A stretch of DNA of 6,296 nt from an uncultured Porphyromonas sp. (GCA_900539155.1 UQBE01000062.1:1-6296); one strand, 5' to 3'. Counted from the first letter of the stretch, positions 1-6,156 are shown. Notes: generated from the letters alone by a model not told the origin. Program-made: numbers and translations.

Positions 1-2
1 AA

Positions 3-52
3 AATGAAGAGTTTTTGTGACTATATTGAGTCCCCTTTTTAGGCTCTTCATT
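3..52. terminator. Inverted repeat, possible terminator of an upstream unit
   Basis: AATGAAGAG at 3-11 is exactly complementary to CTCTTCATT at 44-52. Two G-T wobbles and one A-T pair can extend the stem inward, leaving a loop of about 26 nt, which is long for an intrinsic terminator. Read on the minus strand the stem ends in TT at the window edge, so any U-tract there cannot be judged. On the plus strand the repeat is followed by a pyrimidine-rich CTTTCCTC. It may end a gene that lies outside the window. The arm match is seen; the terminator role is inferred. Confidence 0.3.
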
Positions 53-111
53 CTTTCCTCAACACCGAAATCAGCTTTTCATTTATAATGCGTCAGCCCT
101 GCTATAGTGTC

Positions 112-126
112 TCTATTTCGAATAGA
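112..126. promoter_or_regulatory. Small dyad just upstream of the promoter box
   Basis: TCTATT (112-117) and AATAGA (121-126) are perfect inverted repeats around a TCG spacer. The dyad ends 5 bp before the TAnnTTTG box, so it sits in the spacer where a repressor or activator could contact RNA polymerase. It is short and AT-rich, so chance is a real alternative. Confidence 0.25.
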
Positions 127-131
127 ATTAC

Positions 132-139
132 TATCTTTG
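132..139 (+). promoter_or_regulatory. Bacteroidota -7 promoter box (TAnnTTTG) for gene 1
   Basis: TATCTTTG matches the TAnnTTTG -7 consensus of the Bacteroidota primary sigma factor at every defined position. It lies 40 bp before the ATG at 180, which gives a leader of roughly 35 nt if transcription starts a few bases downstream. I do not find a good TTTG -33 box about 19 bp further upstream, so the promoter may be weak or activator-dependent. Confidence 0.5.
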
Positions 140-179
140 AGCGATAAACACGAATGTTCTTCTAAAAACTATCCATAAT

Positions 180-944
180 ATGAAAGCAACTTATCTATCT
201 CTTACGCTAGCACTCCTGACGCTAGCATTCATGACCTCTTGTGGTCCCGATGCACTGAACCCAAAGGTCGAAGTAACAGACTTAACCTTCAAAAAGACCA
301 CTGCTACCTTGCAGCCTGGAGAGACGTTCCAGCTCACCGCTACAGTCACTCCTCAAGATGCTAAGGTGACCTTTACATCTGACAACGCCGGCGTAGCTAC
401 TGTCTCAGAGACAGGACTTGTCAAGGCTGTCGCTCCAGGCACAGCTACCATCACGGCTCAGGCGGGCGACAAGAAGGCTACTTGCGTTATTACGGTCGCT
501 GAGGTGAAGAATGTAACCATCTTTAACAAACTAGACGGACGAAAGTATCCCTCGGGGAGCACCATTGACTATGTTGCTACCATATCTGAGGAAGATGCAC
601 GGAGCTATGACCCTGAGCTCTTCTTTAGTGTCCTCCAGACTATGCAGTACGATGGACGGATGACCTTCGATACTCCTATCAATGGTGGGGTATGCCTAGG
701 AGAGCAATGCAAGCAGGCTAAGAATTTGACCCTCTTTACCGCTAAAGTTACGCTGACCGCCGACGACGAGGCTATAGAATTCGGTAAGGAGAAGGGTGAG
801 ATGACTCCCCTAAACACGCACATCAAGCTAAACACAAAAGCGGGTGAGACCTATAAGAACCGCATGACTATCGAGTTCGCCCCCTTGACGGGAGAGGGCG
901 AGACGCTCAAGTGGACAATCAATCTAGCTATCACCGTCAAGTAA
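180..944 (+). CDS. BIG2-domain lipoprotein with a CX4C C-terminal domain
   Basis: A 254-residue exported lipoprotein. Residues 1-20 form a type II signal peptide (K2, hydrophobic stretch, then TSC), with C21 as the predicted lipidated cysteine. Residues about 31-106 match the bacterial immunoglobulin-like BIG2 fold: LQPGETFQLTATV, VATVSETGLV and APGTATITA are typical family signatures. This fold usually serves as a surface spacer or adhesion module. Residues about 107-254 look like a second beta-rich domain; it contains C172 and C177 in a C-x4-C arrangement (CLGEQC), and C102 lies in the last BIG2 strand. From memory, similar CX4C beta domains occur in Bacteroidota envelope proteins near Omp28 and thioredoxin genes, but I cannot name a family for it. 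The start at 180 is fixed by the signal peptide. There is no Shine-Dalgarno sequence, as expected for this phylum. It lies 29 bp before the thioredoxin gene, so co-transcription and a role as redox partner or substrate are plausible. Exact function unknown. Confidence 0.85.
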   Translation: MKATYLSLTLALLTLAFMTSCGPDALNPKVEVTDLTFKKTTATLQPGETFQLTATVTPQDAKVTFTSDNAGVATVSETGLVKAVAPGTATITAQAGDKKATCVITVAEVKNVTIFNKLDGRKYPSGSTIDYVATISEEDARSYDPELFFSVLQTMQYDGRMTFDTPINGGVCLGEQCKQAKNLTLFTAKVTLTADDEAIEFGKEKGEMTPLNTHIKLNTKAGETYKNRMTIEFAPLTGEGETLKWTINLAITVK

Positions 945-973
945 TACATACACATAATTAAACAGACACAAAT

Positions 974-1468
974 ATGAAGCACGTACTAACTATCCTACTA
1001 TCTCTCATAGTAGTCACCGTAGCTGAGGCACAGCTACCACAGGTCGAGCTCAAGGACCTGCAGAACAATGTAGTCAACACAAGCGAACTAAGTAACGATG
1101 GTAAGCCCTTTATCATCTCATTCTTCGCCACCTGGTGCAAGCCTTGTCTCCGTGAGCTCAAGGCAATTCACGAGGACTATGTAGATTGGCAGGAAGAGAC
1201 CGGCGTCAAGCTCATCGCCGTCTCTATCGATGAGGGGCAAAACGCGGACCGCGTCAAGCCTCTAGTCGATGCCCTAGGCTTCGAGTACGAGGTGCTCCTA
1301 GACCCCAACGGGGACTTCAAGCGGGCGATGAACGTCAACATGATCCCCCATGTCTTCGTCATCGATGGCAAGGGGCGTGTCGCATTCTCTCATAGCGGGT
1401 ACACCGACGGCGGAGAGCAGGAGCTGATCGCTAAGGTGCGTGAGCTACTAGAAGCCACTGAGGAGTAA
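974..1468 (+). CDS. Periplasmic TlpA/ResA-like thiol-disulfide oxidoreductase
   Basis: A 164-residue thioredoxin-fold protein. Residues 1-19 are a type I signal peptide ending AEA before Q20, so the mature protein should be soluble in the periplasm. The active site is W54-C55-K56-P57-C58 within FFATWCKPC, and the conserved cis-proline is P125 in NMIPHVFVID. Both are hallmarks of the TlpA/ResA/AhpC-TSA-like redoxins. WCKPC is, from memory, a common active-site variant in Bacteroidota. Such proteins usually reduce disulfides in exported proteins, using electrons from a DsbD/CcdA-type membrane carrier; no such carrier is encoded in the window. The length is near minimal for the family, with no extra N-terminal domain. 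It is 29 bp downstream of the BIG2 lipoprotein and probably shares its transcript. A strong hairpin follows 23 bp after the stop. The family call is firm; the substrate is unknown, with the CX4C proteins next door as natural candidates. Confidence 0.93.
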   Translation: MKHVLTILLSLIVVTVAEAQLPQVELKDLQNNVVNTSELSNDGKPFIISFFATWCKPCLRELKAIHEDYVDWQEETGVKLIAVSIDEGQNADRVKPLVDALGFEYEVLLDPNGDFKRAMNVNMIPHVFVIDGKGRVAFSHSGYTDGGEQELIAKVRELLEATEE

Positions 1469-1626
1469 CTTACTTCCCACGAGCCATAAAAAGAGGAGAG
1501 GACCTAGTCACCACCGCTGGTGGTGCGCTAGGCGCTCTCCTCTGAGATGCTTTCGCATGCTGACGGCTCTAATCTACGACCCTTCTATTTCACCTCTTCT
1601 TTTCTTAGACACAAGACACTGACTAT
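1469..1626. other. Intergenic region between genes 2 and 3
   Basis: This 158 bp gap is the longest between genes in the window. It contains the hairpin at 1492-1543 and then a pyrimidine-rich stretch (about 1580-1605). I looked for TAnnTTTG with an upstream TTTG in 1544-1626 and found only poor matches, such as TATTTC at 1586. Gene 3 therefore has either a non-consensus promoter here or relies on read-through from gene 2. Confidence 0.5.
1492..1543. terminator. Strong three-part hairpin after the thioredoxin gene
   Basis: Three nested perfect arms pair with each other: AGAGGAGAG (1492-1500) with CTCTCCTCT (1535-1543), CCTAG (1503-1507) with CTAGG (1528-1532), and CACCACC (1509-1515) with GGTGGTG (1519-1525). 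That gives 21 Watson-Crick pairs, two small internal loops and a GCT apex. On the plus strand no T-run follows (GAGATGC). On the minus strand the stem is followed by TTT and then ATGG, as part of a five-T run that starts in the stem. It may end or attenuate the gene 1-2 transcript, or protect its 3' end. Confidence 0.6.
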
Positions 1627-3357
1627 ATGAGACAGACGCTACATCTCGTACGACACCTTTGCCTCCTTACCTCTATCTGCCTCGCTGGACTATCTGCGCT
1701 CACGGCGCAAAGTGATAGCGAGTGGAAGCCCTGGGACCAGTTCAAGCCCACCTTTAGCGTGCAGAGCGATATGCTCTTCTCCCTAGACAGCAAGGCTAAC
1801 GGCTACAAAGCGTGGATGGGAAATAGCTACGTAACTGGTACACTACGCAACAACTATCTCGAGCTGGGACTGCGCTACGAAGAGCTACTCCGCCCGATGC
1901 CCGGTCATGAGCCCGAGCAGGGTCGCGGCATCCCACACCTACACCTCAAGGGCTTCATCGGTAAGTACGGAGAGGTCACGCTGGGAGACTTCTACGACCA
2001 GTTCGGCTCTGGCATCCTCTTCCGTAGCTACGAGGAGCGAACCCTCGGCATCGACAATGCCGTGCGAGGCATCCACGTATCACTCACTCCCTATGACGGT
2101 GTACGCCTCAAGGGATTCACGGGACAGCAACGCAACTACTTCGATCGCACCTTCCGCCTCTTCAACAAGGAGCGTGGCTTCATATCGGGTGCTGATGGCG
2201 AGCTAGCTATTCACCAGTGGGCACCCGCCCTCAGAGACAACCAGATGACGCTCACACTGGGTGGCTCCTACGTGAACAAAGTTGAGGACGATGAAGTCAT
2301 CCCTGTAGAGACACCCGCAGGTATGACGCAACCGATGCGCCTTAACCTGCCTCGTCAGGTACACGCCTTCGGGGGCCGTGCTAAGTTTACGCTAGGCGGA
2401 TGGGTCCTCAATGGCGAGTACGCCTACAAGAGTAGCGACCCTACTGCGACGAACCACTACATCTACTCCCCAGGCTCTGTGGCTATGCTCTCGACCTCCT
2501 ACTCACAGCGTGGTCTGAGTCTCTTGCTACAAGCTAAGCGAAGCGAGAACTTTAACTTCCTCTCAGCTCGCTCCTCGGTGGGTACGCCTCTACATATTAA
2601 CCATCTGCCCGCATTTACGGCCAATCACACCTACACCCTCGCGGCACTTTATCCCTACGCTACACAGCCGGATGGCGAGTGGGCGCTACAGGGTGACGTA
2701 CGCTATACCATTCCACGGGGGACTCTCCTCGGAGGTAAGTACGGCACCGGTCTACGGGTCAACTATGCTCATGTGAGGGGGCTGAAGAGCGTCGCTACCG
2801 ACCGCCTACCACTGGGCGCTGATGAGGGCAAGCTCTACGGCACGGATGGCTATGAGCACCCCTTCTTCGGTATGGGCGAGCTCTACTACTCGGACTTCAA
2901 CTTCGAGCTAAGTAAGAAGTTCTCTCGTACCGTCTCGATGACCTTCGAGTACTACCACCAGATTTATAACCAGCAGGTGGTAGAGGGACACGCCATCAAT
3001 AACCCGCTCGTCTATAGCAACATCTTCGTCCTCGATGGCAAGTTTAAACTAGCACCACGCTACACGCTACGCACCGAGCTACAGTACCTCTACAGCCGTC
3101 AGGCAGAGGGTAGCTGGCTCTTCGGGCTGGCTGAGCTATCGATCGCTCCTCACTGGATGTTCACCCTATCTGATCAGTACAACATCGATGTAACCAAGGA
3201 GCACTACTACATGGGCTCACTCACCTACGCCAAGGGCAATCACCGCCTACAGCTCGGCTACGGTCGCACGAGAGCAGGTATAAACTGCTCGGGTGGTGTA
3301 TGCCGCTATATGCCTGAGACGAAGGGTATCTACCTAAGCTACAACGGCTCTTTCTAG
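1627..3357 (+). CDS. DUF6029-family outer-membrane beta-barrel protein
   Basis: A 576-residue protein with a type I signal peptide (cleavage likely after A27 in LTAQ). The mature chain is rich in alternating aromatic/polar strands, such as NYLELGLRYEEL and MTFEYYHQIY, and ends in phenylalanine (NGSF), as outer-membrane barrels do. Residues about 115-149 carry the stretch GEVTLGDFYDQFGSGI followed by RSYEERTLGIDNAVRG, which I recognise as the conserved core of the DUF6029 family of Bacteroidota. The only cysteines in the mature chain are C554 and C559 (CSGGVC), 17 residues from the C-terminus, in the last hairpin of the barrel. There is no TonB-dependent receptor plug and no T9SS sorting tail, so it should stay in the outer membrane. 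No biochemical role is established for the family as far as I know. Its place just before an Omp28 lipoprotein and a secreted thioredoxin, with gaps of about 40 bp, suggests a shared transcript and possibly a membrane-anchored partner for them. Start fixed by the signal peptide. Confidence 0.85.
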   Translation: MRQTLHLVRHLCLLTSICLAGLSALTAQSDSEWKPWDQFKPTFSVQSDMLFSLDSKANGYKAWMGNSYVTGTLRNNYLELGLRYEELLRPMPGHEPEQGRGIPHLHLKGFIGKYGEVTLGDFYDQFGSGILFRSYEERTLGIDNAVRGIHVSLTPYDGVRLKGFTGQQRNYFDRTFRLFNKERGFISGADGELAIHQWAPALRDNQMTLTLGGSYVNKVEDDEVIPVETPAGMTQPMRLNLPRQVHAFGGRAKFTLGGWVLNGEYAYKSSDPTATNHYIYSPGSVAMLSTSYSQRGLSLLLQAKRSENFNFLSARSSVGTPLHINHLPAFTANHTYTLAALYPYATQPDGEWALQGDVRYTIPRGTLLGGKYGTGLRVNYAHVRGLKSVATDRLPLGADEGKLYGTDGYEHPFFGMGELYYSDFNFELSKKFSRTVSMTFEYYHQIYNQQVVEGHAINNPLVYSNIFVLDGKFKLAPRYTLRTELQYLYSRQAEGSWLFGLAELSIAPHWMFTLSDQYNIDVTKEHYYMGSLTYAKGNHRLQLGYGRTRAGINCSGGVCRYMPETKGIYLSYNGSF

Positions 3358-3397
3358 AGTCCCGTCACTTCATTCACCCATTTGACTATATATTTAG

Positions 3398-4243
3398 ATG
3401 AAACTATCTACACGCTATACCATACTCACGGCACTTGCCCTGACCATCCTCGTCTCCTGCAAGCCGATGCCAGAGAGTGAGCGACTCATACCTAATGAGA
3501 TGGAGACCACCAAGGGACGCGCCGTACTCATCGAGGACTACAGCGGGGTGCTCTGTATCAACTGCCCGAAAGCGGCCAACGGTATCACCAAGGCTGCCGA
3601 GGCGTATGGAGACAAAGTCGTCATCGTAGCACTACACGGGAGCACCACTGATGTCGGCACTCCGCCCGAGGAAGACCCCAAGGGACTATATAGCCCCGAG
3701 GCAGCGACCTACTTCGAGCGCCTCCAGGCGGGTGGTTCGCTACCTGTCGCTACATTCAATCGCCGTTCACTCGCCAGCAGCGGGGGCAAGACCTATAGCG
3801 ACAGCTATACCCAGTGGCCAGCCGTGATGCAGTCCGTCCGCGAGCTCCCGCAGCTCTACAAGATAGATCTGCAGGTCTCTGAGAGTGACCGTAAGGTGAC
3901 TACCCGCTGCACCGCTACTGCTCTCGAGCAGACCGAGGCTGCTACAGCTCCAGAGCTATACCTACAGCTCTGGCTCATTGAGGACAATATCGTAGCTCCT
4001 CAGCACATCAGTACGAAAGTCATAAATGACTTCCAGCACAACCACATCTTCCGTCAGACGCTCAACGGCATCGATGGCGAGGCATACCAGCTCGGTCAGA
4101 ACTACGACAAGACCAGTGCCATCGAGCGTGAGGTCGTCAATCCTGACCACTGCGCCGTCGTAGCTATCCTCTACGATCACAAGACGGGTGAGGTGTACGA
4201 AGTTGCCAAGGCAGAGCTACACCCAGCTCCTGCTACGAAGTAA
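3398..4243 (+). CDS. Omp28-family lipoprotein with CxxC thioredoxin-like site
   Basis: A 281-residue lipoprotein. Residues 1-20 form a type II signal peptide ending LVS before the lipidated C21. The mature protein opens with a thioredoxin-like domain: RAVLIEDYSG runs into C53-I54-N55-C56-P57, and P116 in GSLPVATFNR occupies the cis-proline position. The pattern ED(Y/F)(S/T)G...C-x-N-C-P-K-A is diagnostic of the Omp28 family, first described as a 28 kDa outer-membrane protein of P. gingivalis. The second half (about 155-275) is a beta-sandwich-like region containing LWLIEDNIV and the NHIFRQTLNGIDGE signature typical of Omp28-related proteins. C171 and C252 are additional cysteines in this half. 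Unlike many Omp28-related proteins it has no T9SS tail; the lipid anchor takes that role. It lies 40 bp after the barrel gene and 38 bp before the secreted thioredoxin. Family call strong; redox activity is predicted from CINC but not established, since Omp28 proteins have also been described as adhesins. Confidence 0.9.
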   Translation: MKLSTRYTILTALALTILVSCKPMPESERLIPNEMETTKGRAVLIEDYSGVLCINCPKAANGITKAAEAYGDKVVIVALHGSTTDVGTPPEEDPKGLYSPEAATYFERLQAGGSLPVATFNRRSLASSGGKTYSDSYTQWPAVMQSVRELPQLYKIDLQVSESDRKVTTRCTATALEQTEAATAPELYLQLWLIEDNIVAPQHISTKVINDFQHNHIFRQTLNGIDGEAYQLGQNYDKTSAIEREVVNPDHCAVVAILYDHKTGEVYEVAKAELHPAPATK

Positions 4244-4281
4244 CAAGCTAATATCACTAACAATCCAAAGAAATAACTAGA

Positions 4282-6051
4282 ATGAACAAACTATTCACAC
4301 GCTTATCCCTAAGCATCGCACTCGTTGGAGGTATGCTCCTCCCAACGACTGAGGCTACGGCACAGCAGGAGGTCTCTATGCAGGAGCTCCAGCTCGCCCA
4401 GACTTCCTCCCTGCGAGCTGTCAAGCCTCTTGTCAACGATAAAAAGAATCTTCTGATTAAACTCAAGACCTCTGAGTACAAAGCCAAGGACATCAACGGA
4501 AAGGAGTATGACATCGATGCCATCCTCAAGTCTGGCAAGCTCATCCTCTTCGACTTCTCTGCTACTTGGTGTGGCCCCTGCTGGTCACTACACGCTGCAG
4601 GCATCTTAGACAAGCTCTATGAGAAGTTCGGTCCCAAGGGGACTAACCAGATCGTAGTCCTTTGGGTCGAAGCGAGTGGAGAGCCCCTCGAGGCTATCAA
4701 GGGTGACGAGACAAAGTTCAACGACCGCAAGACGCAAGGTGACTGGACCAAGGGTTCCGATGGCAAGCCCGTCCCTTATCCCATCATTTCTGACAAAAGG
4801 ATGGACGACATCCTCGGCATTGACGTGTCAGGATACCCCACGCTAGCCCTAGTTGGCCCAGGCAATAAGTGGATTCGCCTCTTCAATGAGGTAATTACGA
4901 AAGACCCTGAGTTCCCAGACTTCGTAGAGCTTATGAACCTCTTTATAGGTGAGGAGTCTGAGCCCAAGACAGTGACCTTCCAGGGTCCGAGAGAGTTCTA
5001 TCAGGGAGAGACGCTCACGATGCGCCTTTTCTATAGATCTGTCGCCCCAGTCACCAGTGTAGTCTGGGAGGCTCCCGAGGGTGTCACCCTGAAGAAAGTC
5101 AACGATGAGGAGTACACCGTCTCCGCCGATAAGGTCGGCACCTACGAGCTCAAAGCTACGGTAACGAACAAGAACGGTAGCGCCACCACCAAGACGACGA
5201 TCACCGTCTCTAAGCCTATTGAGACATTCCCCTTTGAAGCTCGCATGGATACCAAAGATAAGCTCGACAAGGGCTGGCGCTCCATTGACAACGATGGCGA
5301 CGGCACTGGCTTCGAGTCTTTCACTGGTCAGGGGTTCCTCGAGCGTCTTGGACTCACGTTCAAGAAGAAGATTGGTGCTGAGAATAGCGATGACTGCCTA
5401 ATCTCCTTTGGCACCTTCTATCCCAATAAGGCACAATTTGACCCTATGACTGGACAGCTTAAAGGCTTTGATGGTCTGAATATTACACCAGACAATGAGC
5501 TTCTCTCGGCGCCACTCGTCATCCCAGCTGACGCCGTAAAGCCAACTATCTCTTGCTACATCTCGAGCTTCTTCAGTGCCAAGAAGGCAGACCAGCTCAA
5601 GGTGATGGTCTCTGAGCTTAATGGTAAGCCCGTAGAGCTAATAGCTCCACAAGATGCAAACTCAGAAGACTGGACGCTCATCTCAGCAGACCTCTCTGCT
5701 TACAAGGGCAAGACCATCCAGCTCTCTCTTGTCCCTGTGGTCCATGGCTCTAGTGCTATCCTCGTAGACCAGATACGTGTCACTATGGATGGCAGGACTG
5801 ATGTAGAGGCTCCTACGCTCAGCGTACAGACGACCCTCTACCCGAACCCCGCTAGTGACTACGTCACCGTCCGCACGCGTGTCGGCAGCACCATCGAGCT
5901 CTTTGCTACTGACGGAGCACTGCTCTCGACGACGCAGGCTGAGGGCGAGGAGACAACGATCGCCCTAGCTCAGCTACTAGCAGGTCGCTACCTAGCACGC
6001 ATCACCTCACTAGAGGGTGAGGTCGTCCTCCGTCCGCTCATCATCGAGTAA
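4282..6051 (+). CDS. T9SS-secreted thioredoxin fused to adhesin-type domains
   Basis: A 589-residue multidomain exported protein. A signal peptide ends at about A27 (ATAQQ). Residues about 60-225 form a thioredoxin-like domain with W96-C97-G98-P99-C100 and cis-proline P186 (GYPTLAL); an insertion of about 30 residues (141-170) lies between these two sites. Residues about 230-310 resemble a PKD/Ig-like beta-sandwich. Residues about 315-502 match the cleaved-adhesin / choice-of-anchor J jelly-roll module known from gingipains and haemagglutinins: GWRSIDNDGDGTGF (331-344) is the calcium-site type motif, followed by NELLSAPLVIP and ILVDQIRV. Residues about 512-589 are a type A T9SS sorting domain, with LYPNPASDYVTV and GRYLARI. 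The protein should cross the outer membrane through T9SS and be attached to the surface or released after tail removal. The architecture recalls P. gingivalis HBP35 (thioredoxin plus sorting tail) but adds the adhesin module. C372 and C425 may form a structural disulfide. It is the last gene before two hairpins. Confidence 0.92.
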   Translation: MNKLFTRLSLSIALVGGMLLPTTEATAQQEVSMQELQLAQTSSLRAVKPLVNDKKNLLIKLKTSEYKAKDINGKEYDIDAILKSGKLILFDFSATWCGPCWSLHAAGILDKLYEKFGPKGTNQIVVLWVEASGEPLEAIKGDETKFNDRKTQGDWTKGSDGKPVPYPIISDKRMDDILGIDVSGYPTLALVGPGNKWIRLFNEVITKDPEFPDFVELMNLFIGEESEPKTVTFQGPREFYQGETLTMRLFYRSVAPVTSVVWEAPEGVTLKKVNDEEYTVSADKVGTYELKATVTNKNGSATTKTTITVSKPIETFPFEARMDTKDKLDKGWRSIDNDGDGTGFESFTGQGFLERLGLTFKKKIGAENSDDCLISFGTFYPNKAQFDPMTGQLKGFDGLNITPDNELLSAPLVIPADAVKPTISCYISSFFSAKKADQLKVMVSELNGKPVELIAPQDANSEDWTLISADLSAYKGKTIQLSLVPVVHGSSAILVDQIRVTMDGRTDVEAPTLSVQTTLYPNPASDYVTVRTRVGSTIELFATDGALLSTTQAEGEETTIALAQLLAGRYLARITSLEGEVVLRPLIIE

Positions 6052-6071
6052 GAGACTGACCACAAGAGGTC

Positions 6072-6093
6072 GCGACACGCTCGAGCGCGTCGC
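6072..6093. repeat. Short GC-rich hairpin after the last gene
   Basis: GCGAC (6072-6076) pairs with GTCGC (6089-6093) and, after one A/C mismatch, CGC (6078-6080) with GCG (6085-6087), closing a TCGA loop. It lies 20 bp after the stop codon and 18 bp before the larger hairpin at 6112. There is no T-run after it, so alone it is not a canonical terminator; together the two hairpins may block 3' exonucleases or end transcription. Confidence 0.4.
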
Positions 6094-6111
6094 CCAGCCT
6101 CCTACAAATAA

Positions 6112-6156
6112 GACAGACCGTCGGGGTGCCTAACGCAGGCATCTCGGCGGTCTGTC
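6112..6156. terminator. Long hairpin ending the gene cluster
   Basis: GACAGACCG (6112-6120) pairs perfectly with CGGTCTGTC (6148-6156). The stem continues through six pairs (three Watson-Crick, three G-T) into TGCCT (6127-6131) with AGGCA (6137-6141), closing an AACGC loop. This makes about 20 continuous pairs. The following plus-strand bases (ATCGTAAAGG) have no T-run, whereas the minus-strand side continues TTATTTG. It is the most likely end of the gene 3-5 transcript and could act in both directions. Confidence 0.6.

Larger units (their letters stand above)
1..179. other. AT-rich leader region without a gene
   Basis: This stretch before the first gene is clearly more AT-rich than the coding DNA that follows. 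I see no convincing reading frame in it. It holds an inverted repeat at 3-52, a 6 bp dyad at 112-126 and a Bacteroidota-type promoter box at 132-139, each listed separately. It is probably the boundary between an upstream transcription unit outside the window and the cluster described here. Confidence 0.6.

Noticed and set aside
84..89. TATAAT, an E. coli-type -10 box, upstream of gene 1
   Set aside because: The Bacteroidota primary sigma factor uses TAnnTTTG; a perfect match to that lies closer to the gene at 132-139, and AT-rich leaders give TATAAT by chance.
605..835. A 76-codon minus-strand frame inside gene 1
   Set aside because: Complementary shadow of the lipoprotein gene; no independent evidence for coding.
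1907..2206. A 99-codon plus-strand reading frame inside gene 3
   Set aside because: It is a serine/arginine-rich shadow of the barrel gene in another frame, with no family signature, signal peptide or start context.
3381..3396. TTTG followed by TATATTTA just before gene 4, resembling a promoter
   Set aside because: The two boxes are only 4 bp apart instead of about 19, and the second one lies directly at the start codon.
4257..4613. A 118-codon minus-strand reading frame opposite the start of gene 5
   Set aside because: It lies mostly antisense to the signal peptide and thioredoxin domain of gene 5 and has low-complexity composition without recognisable motifs.
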